From Paenibacillus assamensis DSM 18201 (GTDB taxonomy: Bacteria; Bacillota; Bacilli; Paenibacillales; Paenibacillaceae), in contig NZ_KE383838.1 in assembly GCF_000422445.1 (NCBI RefSeq), positions 1 through 64,000 on the forward strand: a DNA stretch of 64,000 bases. Reading direction: 5' to 3'. Both the position numbers and the translations under genes were made by a program. This document shows positions 26,339-35,732 of this stretch, piece after piece. The notes beneath the pieces were generated by a model. That model was not told the origin of the DNA. It searched no databases and saw only the letters and a list, made by a program, of their open reading frames with translations. Positions within the stretch are counted from its first letter, which is position 1. The number at the start of each line of letters is the position of its first letter.

Positions 26339-26884
26339 TCAATACATTAAAATGACAGCTAAAATACCACTTAACACACCAATACTTCGATACATTCTTA
26401 CATACCGCCCCGCTTCATCGCTTGCATTGGCTTCTTCTTGCTCTAATCGCTTCATGGCATGGCGAATATGATTGCGCTGATCTTCTCGATCACTAATTCC
26501 CAAGCTCATTCCTAGATCATACAAAATACGCACATCTTGTGACTTCAAGGCACTGTGAGGCGCTTCTGATTGAAGGGCTGCATGCCAAGCCGCCTTAGCC
26601 GTCTGAATATGGCCATCTCTTGCCCGCATCCCTGCCGCTGCTTGTGCGAACAATTTGTTCAGAGGAGGTGGCACCTGCGCACTTAGTTGTTCACATGCTT
26701 CATCAAGTGGGGTATGTCCATACATGACAGATGTCTCTAACCGTTGAAGCGCAATAAGCAACTGTCTGAGCTGGCGAGGGCGGGCCGCATAGTGAGACGC
26801 TTGTATCCAACCTATTGCACCCGCTGCAGCAATAACAATAGCAGCTCCAAGCAACTTAATAATGAGCTTCTCCCTCCCTTCCAA
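26339..26884 (-). CDS. spoIIIAB: Stage III sporulation protein AB
   Basis: An N-terminal membrane helix (LLGAAIVIAAAGAIGWIQA) is followed by a helical domain with RPRQLRQLLIALQRLETSVMYGHTPL, which is strongly conserved in the family. The protein is related to GspF-type secretion platform proteins. The coordinates use a TTG at 26884. However the ribosome site GGGAGGGAG sits downstream of that codon and points to ATT at 26863, which would give a protein starting at the same residue as B. subtilis SpoIIIAB (MLKLLG). Only TTG or ATT is available. Confidence 0.93.
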   Translation of the reverse strand: MEGREKLIIKLLGAAIVIAAAGAIGWIQASHYAARPRQLRQLLIALQRLETSVMYGHTPLDEACEQLSAQVPPPLNKLFAQAAAGMRARDGHIQTAKAAWHAALQSEAPHSALKSQDVRILYDLGMSLGISDREDQRNHIRHAMKRLEQEEANASDEAGRYVRMYRSIGVLSGILAVILMY

Positions 26885-27872
26885 GACGGCTGGATGCAGC
26901 TATTTGAAGAGCTCGCTGCTTCTCGTCATATACACGATGAGTCCATTGCTTCCTTACTCGTTTCAGCACAACGACACGAGAAAAAACACCATTTTCAACA
27001 AGTGGCCCTATGCCAGGCCTGCGTGCGATTTCCTTCACATCTGCACCATGTGCCGATGCAACGACACGAACACCAGCATGTATCGCTTCATTCATCGCAG
27101 ATACATCTTCTTCACGGCCAAACTCATCAACGACTAGCACATCTGGCGACATCGAGCGGATGAGCATCATCATTCCTTCCGCTTTCGGACAACCATCCAA
27201 TACATCCGTTCTAGCTCCTACATCGAAACATGGGACACCGCGTACACAACCTGCAATTTCCGAGCGTTCATCCACAATACCTACCTTCAAGCCTCGCCAA
27301 TTCACATCTGGATGGTTCCACCTTCCATCGGATATGGATCTCGCCATATCACGAAGCATTGTAGTCTTACCGTGCTGAGGTGGAGATACGATGAGCGTGT
27401 GGTGAATTGACTGCTGTCTAAAGTCTAGTAAAAGTGGCATTAAACTAGCCGATATCCCTTGTTTTTCACGCGCGATTCGAATGTTAAAGCCTGCAATATC
27501 ACGCAGATGACTAACTTTGCCATTGGTTAGTACCGTTCTTCCAGCTAGTCCTATTCGGTGTCCTCCTGCAATTGTTACATAGCCACGTCTGAGCTGTTCT
27601 TCCATCGTATATAGCGAGTGATTGGTCAATACATCTAACAACTGGTGACCGTCTTCGCGAACAGGGATATATGCCTCATGGAACTGACTTGTCAGTACGC
27701 CTTCTGCCGTAACGAAATAATACTCACCCATAAAGCCAATTTCCAACGGACGACCCTCTCGAATCCTTACTTCTTCCAGTTCATTCAGTACTTGACCAGG
27801 AATGTTGGTGAGAATGGAACGAAGAGCAGGCGGCAAGACATGAATCCATCCTGACGCAGTTGTCACTGCCAT
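26856..27872 (-). CDS. spoIIIAA: Stage III sporulation protein AA (ATPase)
   Basis: The protein has 338 residues. It carries an AAA-type nucleotide site with Walker A VSPPQHGKTTMLRDMAR (about residue 160) and Walker B SPDVLVVDEFGREED (about 250). It energises or assembles the SpoIIIA-SpoIIQ channel. GGGAGG precedes the ATG. It is the first gene of the operon, which runs AA to AH without a break; its end overlaps spoIIIAB. Confidence 0.96.
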   Translation of the reverse strand: MAVTTASGWIHVLPPALRSILTNIPGQVLNELEEVRIREGRPLEIGFMGEYYFVTAEGVLTSQFHEAYIPVREDGHQLLDVLTNHSLYTMEEQLRRGYVTIAGGHRIGLAGRTVLTNGKVSHLRDIAGFNIRIAREKQGISASLMPLLLDFRQQSIHHTLIVSPPQHGKTTMLRDMARSISDGRWNHPDVNWRGLKVGIVDERSEIAGCVRGVPCFDVGARTDVLDGCPKAEGMMMLIRSMSPDVLVVDEFGREEDVSAMNEAIHAGVRVVASAHGADVKEIARRPGIGPLVENGVFSRVVVLKRVRKQWTHRVYDEKQRALQIAASSRLGREGEAHY

Positions 27873-27960
27873 ATGGTCCTCCCTTCTTGAAATAGGCGAA
27901 TTTGCATAATTCGATCATGCATTTCGATCTGTTCTGCAGGCTTGGCCGCTTACTCCCATA

Positions 27961-27986
27961 TGTATGATCGTAGTTGCTAATTATGA
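27961..27986 (-). promoter_or_regulatory. Sigma-E-like promoter of the spoIIIA operon
   Basis: On the minus strand TCATAAT (27980-27986) resembles the sigma-E -35 element KMATATT and is followed after 13 bases by CATACA, the core of the -10 element CATACAMT. It lies about 90 bases upstream of spoIIIAA, whose operon is sigma-E-dependent in B. subtilis. The spacing is one base short of the usual 14-15. Confidence 0.55.
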
Positions 27987-28135
27987 CTTGTCTCATCCAC
28001 TTACACCTAGAAGGAATTTATTTTGACCCACGAAATAAATCACTTGTCCTTGATGCTCACTGGTCATCTGTCCCGGCATATAGGCACCTGTCATTGGAAC
28101 AACGCATATATTGAACATGTATTCGGAGGCAGTAG

Positions 28136-28237
28136 ATGCGCGGGTGCTATCCATCATTAAGAGTGGAGCAGCAACTCGCTCCTATCAACAGTCATGGATC
28201 TTTATTTATGTCATATGATTTCAGAAACAGGCTTTGA
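28136..28237 (+). CDS. Possible 33-residue peptide
   Basis: An ATG with GGAGG 6 bases upstream opens 33 codons (beginning MRGCYPSLRVEQQLAP) in the 570-base space between spoIIIAA and comB. No family is recognisable; codon use is unremarkable. It could be an upstream ORF, a remnant or chance. The rest of this gap (27987-28440) also has a weak hairpin (ATTTATTT with AAATAAAT near 28016-28043) between the divergent genes, and nothing else I can support. Confidence 0.2.
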   Translation: MRGCYPSLRVEQQLAPINSHGSLFMSYDFRNRL

Positions 28238-28440
28238 GACTGTTCTAGCGCTGGAGGTACGGACGCAGGTTCATATTTCATCTAGAAAAATAGAGTGGGG
28301 AGAGCATGCTACATGCAAGTTATATGTATAACATTAATGAAAAACAGGCGTACTCGGATCGCCAACATCGTTGATATATGTTCCTACAGCTGAATACGTA
28401 CAAGCACCTTCACCCATACAGCAAGGAAAGGAGGAAGCAT

Positions 28441-29172
28441 ATGCAGTTACAAGTTGATGTCATTGCTAGTATCGGTGAAGCGCGAGCAGTAGACTTGAAT
28501 CAACACACGGTTATTGTAATTGACGTGCTGCGAGCGACCAGCACGATTATTACAGCATTAGCTAATGGCGCCGCATCGGTCTTACCTGTAGAAACGGTTG
28601 GTCAAGCGAGGCAGCAGTACGCGGAAGGCGATGTGCTGGGAGGAGAGCGGTTTTGCAAAAAAATAGCTGGTTTCGATCTAGGCAACTCTCCACACGAATA
28701 TACGTCTAGCTTGTGTCTAAATAAACGCATCGTCCTTACTACGTCTAACGGGACACGTGCGATTCAGAAGGCAGTTCGTGCGGAACATGTTCTTGCCGGA
28801 GCATTTCTAAATGCATCCGCGTGCGCCCAGCTCGCACTAAGCTTACGAAGGAACGTTGCCTTACTCTGCACTGGAACACAGGATGCATTTGCATTTGAAG
28901 ACGCCCTTTGCGCAGGGATGATATTACATGAGATGATAGCTGATCATCAGGCTGGAATGATCATTACGAACGATCTTGGTATGCTCGCTCTTAGTGCCTA
29001 CAAACAGCATAAGGGACATATTCATGACGCAGTTCGACAAAGTTCCAGTGGCAAGCGCCTGCTCAAGCTAGGATTTGGTGACGATGTTGAATACTGCTCT
29101 CTTACGAATCAAGTTCACCTCGTGCCAACTCTACATGAACATCTGTTAATTCCGCACCGTCAATCCTCTTAA
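28441..29172 (+). CDS. comB: 2-phosphosulfolactate phosphatase ComB
   Basis: The protein has 243 residues from the ATG at 28441 (AAGGAGGAAGC upstream); the frame extends to 28378 but without a ribosome site. The ComB pattern VIVIDVLRATSTIITAL and GGERFCKKIAGFDLGNSPHEY is clear. It removes phosphate from (R)-2-phospho-3-sulfolactate. In Bacillus, sulfolactate is a spore component made in the mother cell, so its place beside spoIIIAA is suggestive. No other sulfolactate gene is present here. Confidence 0.9.
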   Translation: MQLQVDVIASIGEARAVDLNQHTVIVIDVLRATSTIITALANGAASVLPVETVGQARQQYAEGDVLGGERFCKKIAGFDLGNSPHEYTSSLCLNKRIVLTTSNGTRAIQKAVRAEHVLAGAFLNASACAQLALSLRRNVALLCTGTQDAFAFEDALCAGMILHEMIADHQAGMIITNDLGMLALSAYKQHKGHIHDAVRQSSSGKRLLKLGFGDDVEYCSLTNQVHLVPTLHEHLLIPHRQSS

Positions 29173-29209
29173 TCCGGATACGAACGATAGAAGCCGAATA
29201 GAAACCAAA

Positions 29210-29248
29210 AACCTCCGAGTCCATTTGATACAATGGGCATCGGAGGTT
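29210..29248 (+). terminator. Terminator after comB
   Basis: AACCTCCGA pairs with TCGGAGGTT in a 9-bp stem around a 21-base loop that can pair further (CCATTTG, CAATGG), followed by GTTTAATT. It lies 37 bases beyond the comB stop. Confidence 0.75.
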
Positions 29249-29334
29249 GTTTAATTACATTCCATTATTCATGTAGCTTACGGATGAGTACTCCATCTGG
29301 TGTTAATCTTGAGATGGGACTGCATTGGGACTTA

Positions 29335-30588
29335 TTAACGACGATCTTGTGGACCACCCACAAATACATTTTCTACCGTATCCAAGCCATAAGCTGTATG
29401 AAGAGCACCAACAACATCAGTTAGCTGATGTTTAGAAATTACGCAAGAAACTTTAATTTCTGAAGTGCTCACCATTTTAATACTAATGCCGAGTTTAGAA
29501 ATGACATCAAACATTTTTGCTGCTACACCAGGATGACTGACCATACCAGCGCCAACGATAGAAATTTTAATAAGATCAACCTCAGAGGATACGTTATGAT
29601 ATGGTACTTGTTGACGGAAGCTTTCGATTACTTGGAGTGCTCTCTCTCTATCATCTAGAGCAGTTGTGAAACTGAAATCAGCTGTTCCATCCTGCACACC
29701 GCTTTGTACGATAATATCAACATCGATACTAGCATCAGCCAATTTACCAAATACGGTAGCCAGCACTCCCGGCTCATCAGGTACTCCCATAATACTGATT
29801 TTTGCCACATTTTTATCATAAGCAATGCCGCTGACGACAACTCCCTGCTCCATAACCGCTTCCTCCTTCACCGTTGTACCTTCATTATGATTAAAGCTTG
29901 ATCGAACAACTAGACATACCTTGTTATGCTTCGCATATTCGACAGCACGTGGATGCAGTACAGCAGCACCTAAGTGAGCGAGCTCAAGCATCTCATCATA
30001 CGAAATTTCATTAAGTTTGCGAGCACAGCGTACAATCCGAGGGTCTGTAGAATAAATGCCATCTACATCGGTGTAAATTTCACAAACATCAGCCTCAATA
30101 GCTGCGGCCAAGGCTACAGCAGTTGTATCGGATCCTCCGCGGCCTAATGTTGTAATCTCCCCAGTATCTGAAGCACCTTGGAAACCAGCCACGATAACAA
30201 TTTGACCGTTATCAAGCGACTTTTTCACCCGTGCCGGATCAATATCCACGATACGTGCTTTACTATGGGTTTGATCCGTTAGGAATCCAGCCTGCCAGCC
30301 TGTATACGAAACAGCCTCATGCCCAAGTTGATGAACCGCCATAGCCAACAGGGATACACTAATTTGCTCACCTGTAGTCAATAACATGTCCATTTCTCGT
30401 GCAGGCGGCGAGCTGTTCAGCAGTTTAGCCTTATCAATCAAGTCATCCGTCGTATCGCCCATTGCAGATACAACGACCACACATTGGTGGCCATCTAGTT
30501 TCTTCTCAACAATTCGTTTGGCGACTCTCTGCATCCGCTCGACATCACCAACTGAACTTCCACCAAACTTCATGACGAACAAAGCCAC
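29335..30588 (-). CDS. lysC: Aspartokinase
   Basis: The protein has 417 residues. The kinase domain shows FVMKFGGSSVGDVERM, TTLGRGGSDTTAVALAAA and EIYTDVDGIYSTDPR; two C-terminal ACT domains follow (ISIMGVPDEPGV; ISIVGAGMVSHPGV). It phosphorylates aspartate, the first step to lysine, threonine and methionine. I use a GTG at 30588 with AGGAG 9 bases before; a TTG three codons earlier has poor spacing. No lysine riboswitch is visible upstream. Which isoenzyme class it represents cannot be decided from sequence alone. Confidence 0.94.
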   Translation of the reverse strand: MALFVMKFGGSSVGDVERMQRVAKRIVEKKLDGHQCVVVVSAMGDTTDDLIDKAKLLNSSPPAREMDMLLTTGEQISVSLLAMAVHQLGHEAVSYTGWQAGFLTDQTHSKARIVDIDPARVKKSLDNGQIVIVAGFQGASDTGEITTLGRGGSDTTAVALAAAIEADVCEIYTDVDGIYSTDPRIVRCARKLNEISYDEMLELAHLGAAVLHPRAVEYAKHNKVCLVVRSSFNHNEGTTVKEEAVMEQGVVVSGIAYDKNVAKISIMGVPDEPGVLATVFGKLADASIDVDIIVQSGVQDGTADFSFTTALDDRERALQVIESFRQQVPYHNVSSEVDLIKISIVGAGMVSHPGVAAKMFDVISKLGISIKMVSTSEIKVSCVISKHQLTDVVGALHTAYGLDTVENVFVGGPQDRR

Positions 30589-30705
30589 ACCGCTCAACTC
30601 CTAATCCTCGGAATGTATCTTTTCATTTAATTGTGTATTATAGCACGTTTCCAGATGTTGTGGTGGAAAATTATACGAATTAAGTATAAGAAAATTTGTA
30701 CTAAA

Positions 30706-30740
30706 AAAGCTCTGCATACCTAAATAGGATGCAGAGCTTT
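30706..30740 (-). terminator. Terminator after efp
   Basis: A perfect 12-bp stem AAAGCTCTGCAT with its complement, 11-base loop, followed on the minus strand by TTTTTT. It lies 32 bases past the efp stop. Confidence 0.88.
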
Positions 30741-30771
30741 CTCACTTATACATTATGATGACGATTGATTA

Positions 30772-31329
30772 TTACGCGCGGGAAATGTACTTACCTTCGC
30801 GTGTATCAATAAGCAATACATCTTCTTCATTGATGAAGAGTGGAACTTGAACGTTCAAGCCAGTCTCAAGCTTCGCGTTCTTCGTAGCGCCAGTTGCCGT
30901 GTTACCTTTAATTCCTGGCTCTGTTTCAACTACCTTCAACTCAACGCTGTTCGGCATAGTGATTCCAAGAATCTCACCTTGGTAGCTAGAAATATTAACT
31001 ACCATGTTGTCTTTAAGGAAGTTCAATTCCCACTCCAATTGTTGGTGAGTCAAGTTGAACTGGTCATACGTTTCGTTATCCATGAACGTATACTCGTCAC
31101 CGCTGTTGTAAAGGTATTGAACTTGTTGATTATCGATCTGTGCACGGCCAATTGTTTCACCCGCACGGAATGTTCTTTCTACTGTGTTTCCGTTACGCAA
31201 GTTGCGAAGCTTGGAGCGCACGAATGCTGCACCTTTACCTGGTTTAACGTGTTGGAAATCAAGTACTGTGAAGATATCCCCTTCTACTAGTACAGTAAGT
31301 CCTGTCTTAAAATCGTTAACTGAAATCAC
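30772..31329 (-). CDS. efp: Translation elongation factor P
   Basis: The protein has 185 residues with the three beta-barrel domains of EF-P. The loop [16 protein letters not shown] holds the modifiable lysine position, and the C-terminal signature is [32 protein letters not shown]. It rescues ribosomes at polyproline stretches. The start is a GTG with AGGAGGG 7 bases before. Likely co-transcribed with the peptidase gene upstream. Confidence 0.97.
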   Translation of the reverse strand: MISVNDFKTGLTVLVEGDIFTVLDFQHVKPGKGAAFVRSKLRNLRNGNTVERTFRAGETIGRAQIDNQQVQYLYNSGDEYTFMDNETYDQFNLTHQQLEWELNFLKDNMVVNISSYQGEILGITMPNSVELKVVETEPGIKGNTATGATKNAKLETGLNVQVPLFINEEDVLLIDTREGKYISRA

Positions 31330-31371
31330 GATATTCCCTCCTAAGGTCGTTCGAGCTCGTCCGAATTCGTT

Positions 31372-32442
31372 CTAGATGACGAGCAATTGTTTCGTTGAAT
31401 GTGTTATTATTTCAATCCCGTTCTCCGTGATGACAATGTCATCTTCAATGCGAACACCGCCAAATCCAGGTATGTAAATACCAGGCTCAACAGTTACGGT
31501 CATTCCGGGAGTTAACACCGTATTATCACTCATAGCCAAGCGTGGGTACTCATGTACTTCCATCCCCAAGCCATGACCTAGACTATGGCCAAATTGCGGA
31601 CCATATCCATGTTTGACAATGATGTCGCGTGCAAGCGCATCTGCTTCTCGTCCTGTCATACCAGGACGAATATGCTCTAGAGCATGAAGCTGTGCCTCAA
31701 GCACAATGTTGTAAATTTCACGATGGCGATCTGTCGGTTCCCCTACTACAATGGTCCGAGTTATATCGGAACAATAACCTTTGTAGTAAGCACCAAAGTC
31801 CAGCTTGACGAATTCGTTTGTACCAATAATCCGATCGCTTGCTACGCCGTGAGGCAATGCTGAACGTTCGCCAGAAGCAACGATTGTATCAAAGGAGCTT
31901 GATGTCGCCCCATGCTTACGCATGAAGTACTCCATCTCCAATGCAACATCCATCTCTGAGATACCAGGTTTGATGTAAGTTAGGATATGACTAAATGTAC
32001 GGTCTGCTAGATCAGCAGCTTCACGCATAATAGCCAACTCATTCTCGTCCTTCACCATACGAAGCTGCTCAACCAATCCGCTAACAGGTACAAGCTCAAT
32101 TCCATCCAATGCTTCCGCATATTTAGCGTACACGCCGTAGCTCATATGATCCTGCTCAAATGCAATTCGGCTAATGCCCGCTTCTTTTAGCAGCGATGCC
32201 AAAGTATCCGTAACTTTTGGAGCATGCTCCAAAACTTCGAATCCGATCGCTTGTTCAGGAGCTTGTGTCATATAACGGAAATCTGTCAGTAACACAGCAC
32301 GATCTGCAGTAATGAATACATATCCCGCTGATCCCGTAAATCCTGTCATATGCCGTCTATTATACTCACTTGCGATCCATATGCCTTCGAGCCCTCGTTG
32401 TTCCAACTCCTTACGAAGACGTTCCACGCGAGCATTGCTCAT
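31372..32442 (-). CDS. yqhT: M24 family Xaa-Pro peptidase (YqhT type)
   Basis: The protein has 356 residues from the ATG at 32442 with AGGAGAGG upstream. A creatinase-like N-terminal domain is followed by a pita-bread metallopeptidase fold with metal ligands in DFGAYYKGYCSDITR (two Asp), HSLGHGLGMEVHE (His), VEPGIYIPG (Glu) and RIEDDI (Glu). It removes N-terminal residues before proline in the cytoplasm. It lies between aroQ and efp, as yqhT does in B. subtilis. Confidence 0.94.
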   Translation of the reverse strand: MSNARVERLRKELEQRGLEGIWIASEYNRRHMTGFTGSAGYVFITADRAVLLTDFRYMTQAPEQAIGFEVLEHAPKVTDTLASLLKEAGISRIAFEQDHMSYGVYAKYAEALDGIELVPVSGLVEQLRMVKDENELAIMREAADLADRTFSHILTYIKPGISEMDVALEMEYFMRKHGATSSSFDTIVASGERSALPHGVASDRIIGTNEFVKLDFGAYYKGYCSDITRTIVVGEPTDRHREIYNIVLEAQLHALEHIRPGMTGREADALARDIIVKHGYGPQFGHSLGHGLGMEVHEYPRLAMSDNTVLTPGMTVTVEPGIYIPGFGGVRIEDDIVITENGIEIITHSTKQLLVI

Positions 32443-32477
32443 CTGAATCCTCTCCTGTCCGCTAATGTTCGTGCTGC

Positions 32478-32927
32478 TTATTCCTGCGATTGATTGCACA
32501 CGATATGGTGCAAAGCCTGTAAGCCCAGCTCATAGCTATAAGCACCCAAGCCGCATATTTGACCTGCCGCAATTGGAGCAATAACCGAAACATGACGAAA
32601 CGCCTCGCGCTTATGTATGTTGGATAAATGAACTTCGATAACAGGGATTGCTACCGCACTTAACGCATCACGGATGGCGTAGCTGTAATGCGTCCAAGCT
32701 CCAGGGTTAATTACTATCCCGTCACATTGCCCGTAGGCAGCATGAATGCGATCGATTAACACCCCTTCATGGTTGGTCTGCATAAATTCCAGCTCTACTT
32801 GCAGCTGTGCAGCCAATTGCTGTAAGCGATCCTCAATATCTTGAAGCGTTGTTGCACCGTAAACACCAGGTTCACGTATACCAAGCATATTTAAGTTCGG
32901 TCCGTTCAATACCAAGTAACGTGCCAT
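32478..32927 (-). CDS. aroQ: 3-dehydroquinate dehydratase, type II
   Basis: The protein has 149 residues with the type II signatures [49 protein letters not shown] and [17 protein letters not shown]. It converts 3-dehydroquinate to 3-dehydroshikimate in the shikimate pathway. That product is also the substrate of the AsbF-type dehydratase near the right end. AGGTGGG precedes the ATG. Confidence 0.97.
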   Translation of the reverse strand: MARYLVLNGPNLNMLGIREPGVYGATTLQDIEDRLQQLAAQLQVELEFMQTNHEGVLIDRIHAAYGQCDGIVINPGAWTHYSYAIRDALSAVAIPVIEVHLSNIHKREAFRHVSVIAPIAAGQICGLGAYSYELGLQALHHIVCNQSQE

Positions 32928-33064
32928 TGTATCCCACCTGTCTTAATAAGCATTCGAGTTACCGAGCGCTATATAGAAGATACTTATCAGACCAATACTC
33001 ACGTATTTTATCATAGGAACAAGCACTTGAGAAGCATCATCGTAGCGCAACTAGCATTAACCGT

Positions 33065-33634
33065 TCACGAAGAGGCATTTGCCGCGGCATGAGCAGCATC
33101 ATCCGAAGCGCTTTCTTCTTCGTTTTCCGGCTCTCTCAATCGCTCATCATTGAATTCGGTTGCCGCAGTATAGCCAATGAATAACCCCCATAATAAAAAT
33201 ATACATAATTCTGTCGTAATCGAATTATACGAAGTTTGAGTTACAGGAAGCACTAATCCTAGTGCCGGTCCTACGGCTACAAATAATATCACCCACCACA
33301 AAATCCCATACAATATACCTGGCCAAGGACCTTTTCGTTTCCTCATTGTAAATGTATAAAGCAGACTGCATAGAACGGAGAACAATATAAATGCTCCCCA
33401 GCCTGCAAATCGCCCCTGTTGACTTTGCAAAAAGCTATTTAGCAAAAACGGCTCCAACAAAAAGCCCGGCACATTAACGGTAAAATGCAATTCGTAAGAA
33501 ATAATTCGCATCCCTCCCCATATTAACCCCGCATAAAATCCCAGTTGCAGCGCAAACCACCAAGGGTTGGTCTTAGGTTGGTCATTCTGTTGATTCTGTT
33601 GATTCTGTTTGTTTCTTGATTGATGTTGTGTCAC
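33065..33634 (-). CDS. yqhR: YqhR-type membrane protein
   Basis: The protein has 189 residues and four transmembrane helices (LQLGFYAGLIWGGMRIISY; AFILFSVLCSLLYTFTM; GILYGILWWVILFVAVGPALG; ELCIFLLWGLFIGYTA). The family's FYAGLIWGG start region is clear. The N-terminal tail is Gln/Asn-rich from a short tandem repeat. The start is a GTG with AGGAGCAGG upstream. Function unknown. It is divergent from yqhQ, as in Bacillus. Confidence 0.88.
   Translation of the reverse strand: MTQHQSRNKQNQQNQQNDQPKTNPWWFALQLGFYAGLIWGGMRIISYELHFTVNVPGFLLEPFLLNSFLQSQQGRFAGWGAFILFSVLCSLLYTFTMRKRKGPWPGILYGILWWVILFVAVGPALGLVLPVTQTSYNSITTELCIFLLWGLFIGYTAATEFNDERLREPENEEESASDDAAHAAANASS
33584..33610. repeat. Three 9-bp tandem repeats within yqhR
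   Basis: ATTCTGTTG occurs three times in a row, the last copy with one change. The unit is in frame and yields the repeated Gln-Gln-Asn of the N-terminal tail, so copy-number change would alter tail length without breaking the frame. Confidence 0.7.
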
Positions 33635-33857
33635 TTTACCTGCTCCTTATCCATCATGTGTAATTGCTCCCAACTTGAAACTTGTTAGTAGTATGCGCGG
33701 AAGCAAGACAGATTAACGAAGCTCACAACGGATTGGTTTGCTGAATAGGTTCTCTTCTGGAAAAAGAACGGCAAATCCTATACAATATATAAAAAGGATT
33801 CTACCAGCAGTTGAAATTTACATTTTATTACTAATATGGTGGGAAGGTGTGAAAGGT

Positions 33858-34811
33858 TTGTCAGAACAACCGAAATCCATTTACGGCGGACAAGCGGTTA
33901 TTGAGGGCGTTATGTTTGCAGGCAAGCATGTAAATGTAACAGCTGTTCGCCGAAAGAATAAGGAGCTGTCTTTTTATGAAGTTCCGCGTGAGGATAAGAA
34001 ATGGGTAACAGCTCTAAAGAAAATCCCCTTTATTCGCGGCTTAGTAGGTATTATAGAAGCCAGTGCCCGCGGAGCTCAGCATTTAAATTTTGCAACTGAG
34101 AAGTATGCTGAGGATGAAGAAGGCCCACCAGACCCAGATCAAAAATCTAGCAAGCTTTGGGATATTGGAATGATTCTTAGTGTTGCCGTTGTAGGCATTT
34201 TGTCTTTTGTCTTCAGCAAAGTTATTTTTACGGCAGTTCCTGTTGTTATCGAAGAATTCCTCTTCGGCAAAGCATTCGATAATCGAGTGCTTCATACGAT
34301 TATTGAAGGTATTATCAAACTATTTATGCTTCTTATCTACTTGTGGTTTATATCCCAAACGAAGCTTATTAAACGTCTGTTCCAATATCATGGTGCAGAG
34401 CATAAAGTGATAAGTGCCTATGAAGCAGGCAAAGAGCTTACCGTCAGCAACGTACAACAGTTCACTCGCTTGCATTATCGTTGCGGCAGCAGCTTTATGA
34501 TTTTGACGATTATCGTCGGTATCTTTATTTATAGCTTCGTGCCTTACGATACAATGATTGATCGAATTATTGGTCGATTGCTATTGCTTCCCGTTGTAAT
34601 CGGTGTTTCGTATGAAATTTTGCGTTTCACAAATGCATTGCGCGACGTTCCTGTACTCCGCTTTTTAGGATATCCAGGCTTGTGGCTGCAACTTCTTACA
34701 ACGAAAGAACCTACTGATGATCAAGTTGAAGTATCTATTGCCTCCTTTGAGCGCATGCTTGAATTAGACCGTACCATTGGTGAAGAAAGAAGTGCTCGTA
34801 CAAGCGCTTAA
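33858..34811 (+). CDS. yqhQ: DUF1385 membrane protein YqhQ
   Basis: The protein has about 317 residues from a TTG at 33858; a GTG at 33849 and a much longer frame from 33738 exist, but the TTG gives SEQPKSIYGGQAVIEGVMFAG, matching the family's N-terminus. DUF1385 features include the GGQAV-EGVM motif, QYHGAEHKVISAYE and RCGSSFMILTIIVG, and there are four or five transmembrane segments. Its role is unknown. It is transcribed with yqhP. Confidence 0.92.
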   Translation: MSEQPKSIYGGQAVIEGVMFAGKHVNVTAVRRKNKELSFYEVPREDKKWVTALKKIPFIRGLVGIIEASARGAQHLNFATEKYAEDEEGPPDPDQKSSKLWDIGMILSVAVVGILSFVFSKVIFTAVPVVIEEFLFGKAFDNRVLHTIIEGIIKLFMLLIYLWFISQTKLIKRLFQYHGAEHKVISAYEAGKELTVSNVQQFTRLHYRCGSSFMILTIIVGIFIYSFVPYDTMIDRIIGRLLLLPVVIGVSYEILRFTNALRDVPVLRFLGYPGLWLQLLTTKEPTDDQVEVSIASFERMLELDRTIGEERSARTSA

Positions 34812-34837
34812 CTATGTAATGGAAAGGGGTTAGCGAG

Positions 34838-35200
34838 ATGAATCGAGTGCCAAATTGGCTCGTCTACGTCGTACTTGGATGTGCAGCTCTAGGATTTGTA
34901 ATCGGATTTTCATCCAATCCCATCGCTTATTCGATCCCGCTCGTATTAGCAGCTATCATTTTCATCTTTTATCGTTTAGGTCCAAAGCGCACCAATTCAC
35001 ACCCACGTGTGAAAAAATCTGCTGCGACGGAAGCAAAGATGAAAGCGATGCGAAATACGAAGCATACCAAGAACGTCAGAAACCATAAGCCGATCAAGAC
35101 TCGACGCTCTTCTGCTAGCTTAACTGTCATTGATGGAAACAAAGGAAAAGACGATTCAAGTCGTTCCATTGAAAAATCCTCAACAAGTGAATCTCAATAA
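34838..35200 (+). CDS. yqhP: YqhP-like small membrane protein
   Basis: The protein has 120 residues with two N-terminal transmembrane helices (WLVYVVLGCAALGFVIGF; YSIPLVLAAIIFIFYRLG) and a highly basic, Ser-rich cytoplasmic tail. AAAGGGG lies upstream of the ATG. It follows yqhQ by 26 bases, matching the yqhQ-yqhP order of B. subtilis. Function unknown. Confidence 0.75.
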   Translation: MNRVPNWLVYVVLGCAALGFVIGFSSNPIAYSIPLVLAAIIFIFYRLGPKRTNSHPRVKKSAATEAKMKAMRNTKHTKNVRNHKPIKTRRSSASLTVIDGNKGKDDSSRSIEKSSTSESQ

Positions 35201-35253
35201 GAGCTCCATAACATAACCATCTCCTGCATCATGTTATCGACATGAGTGCTAAC

Positions 35254-35290
35254 AGCCCTTTCACTTCCTAAGAAGGTAGTTGGAAGGGCT
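35254..35290 (+). terminator. Terminator after yqhP
   Basis: AGCCCTT pairs with AAGGGCT, and partial pairing continues inward; the stem is followed by TTGTTGTTT on the plus strand. Confidence 0.65.
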
Positions 35291-35343
35291 TTGTTGTTTC
35301 AATGAACTGGGTACATAAGATGACAAGGAGGATACGGCTACTT

Positions 35344-35688
35344 ATGAACAAATGGCTGGAATACTGTATGACCAAAAGAGGGACGAGCCTAACCAATCCG
35401 TTTGGGCCGGAAGTCGATGTCATGAAGGTAGGCAGCAAAATGTATGCACTCTTCTCATCAGGAGACGCCCCAACTGTTAGCTTAAAATGCGAACCTTTCC
35501 GAGCAGATTCATTAAGGGAGCAATACCCCGAAATTAAACCAGGCTATCACCTTAATAAGAAACATTGGAACACGGTATCGTTGGACGGAAATTTGACAGA
35601 TGAAGAAATAGAAGCCATGATTGATCATTCTTATGATCTAGTCATACTTGGGATGACGAAGACCGAACGGAGCAACATTGGAACTTAA
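35344..35688 (+). CDS. MmcQ/YjbR family protein
   Basis: The protein has 114 residues. The pattern YPEIKPGYHLNKKHWNTVSLDG near the middle and the terminal region IEAMIDHSYDLVILGMTK are typical of MmcQ/YjbR proteins, which have a CyaY-like fold and are thought to bind DNA. AAGGAGG stands 12 bases before the chosen ATG; an in-frame ATG at 35302 is further upstream. It is a single-gene unit between two terminators. Confidence 0.85.
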   Translation: MNKWLEYCMTKRGTSLTNPFGPEVDVMKVGSKMYALFSSGDAPTVSLKCEPFRADSLREQYPEIKPGYHLNKKHWNTVSLDGNLTDEEIEAMIDHSYDLVILGMTKTERSNIGT

Positions 35689-35732
35689 GTTAACGATAGA
35701 ACTTACTTCTGCCTTGGCTTTCTTGGTAAAAG

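Noticed and set aside
30598-30705. Lysine riboswitch upstream of the aspartokinase gene
   Set aside because: Only about 110 bases separate the genes, mostly A/T-rich plus the efp terminator; the conserved L-box core is absent.
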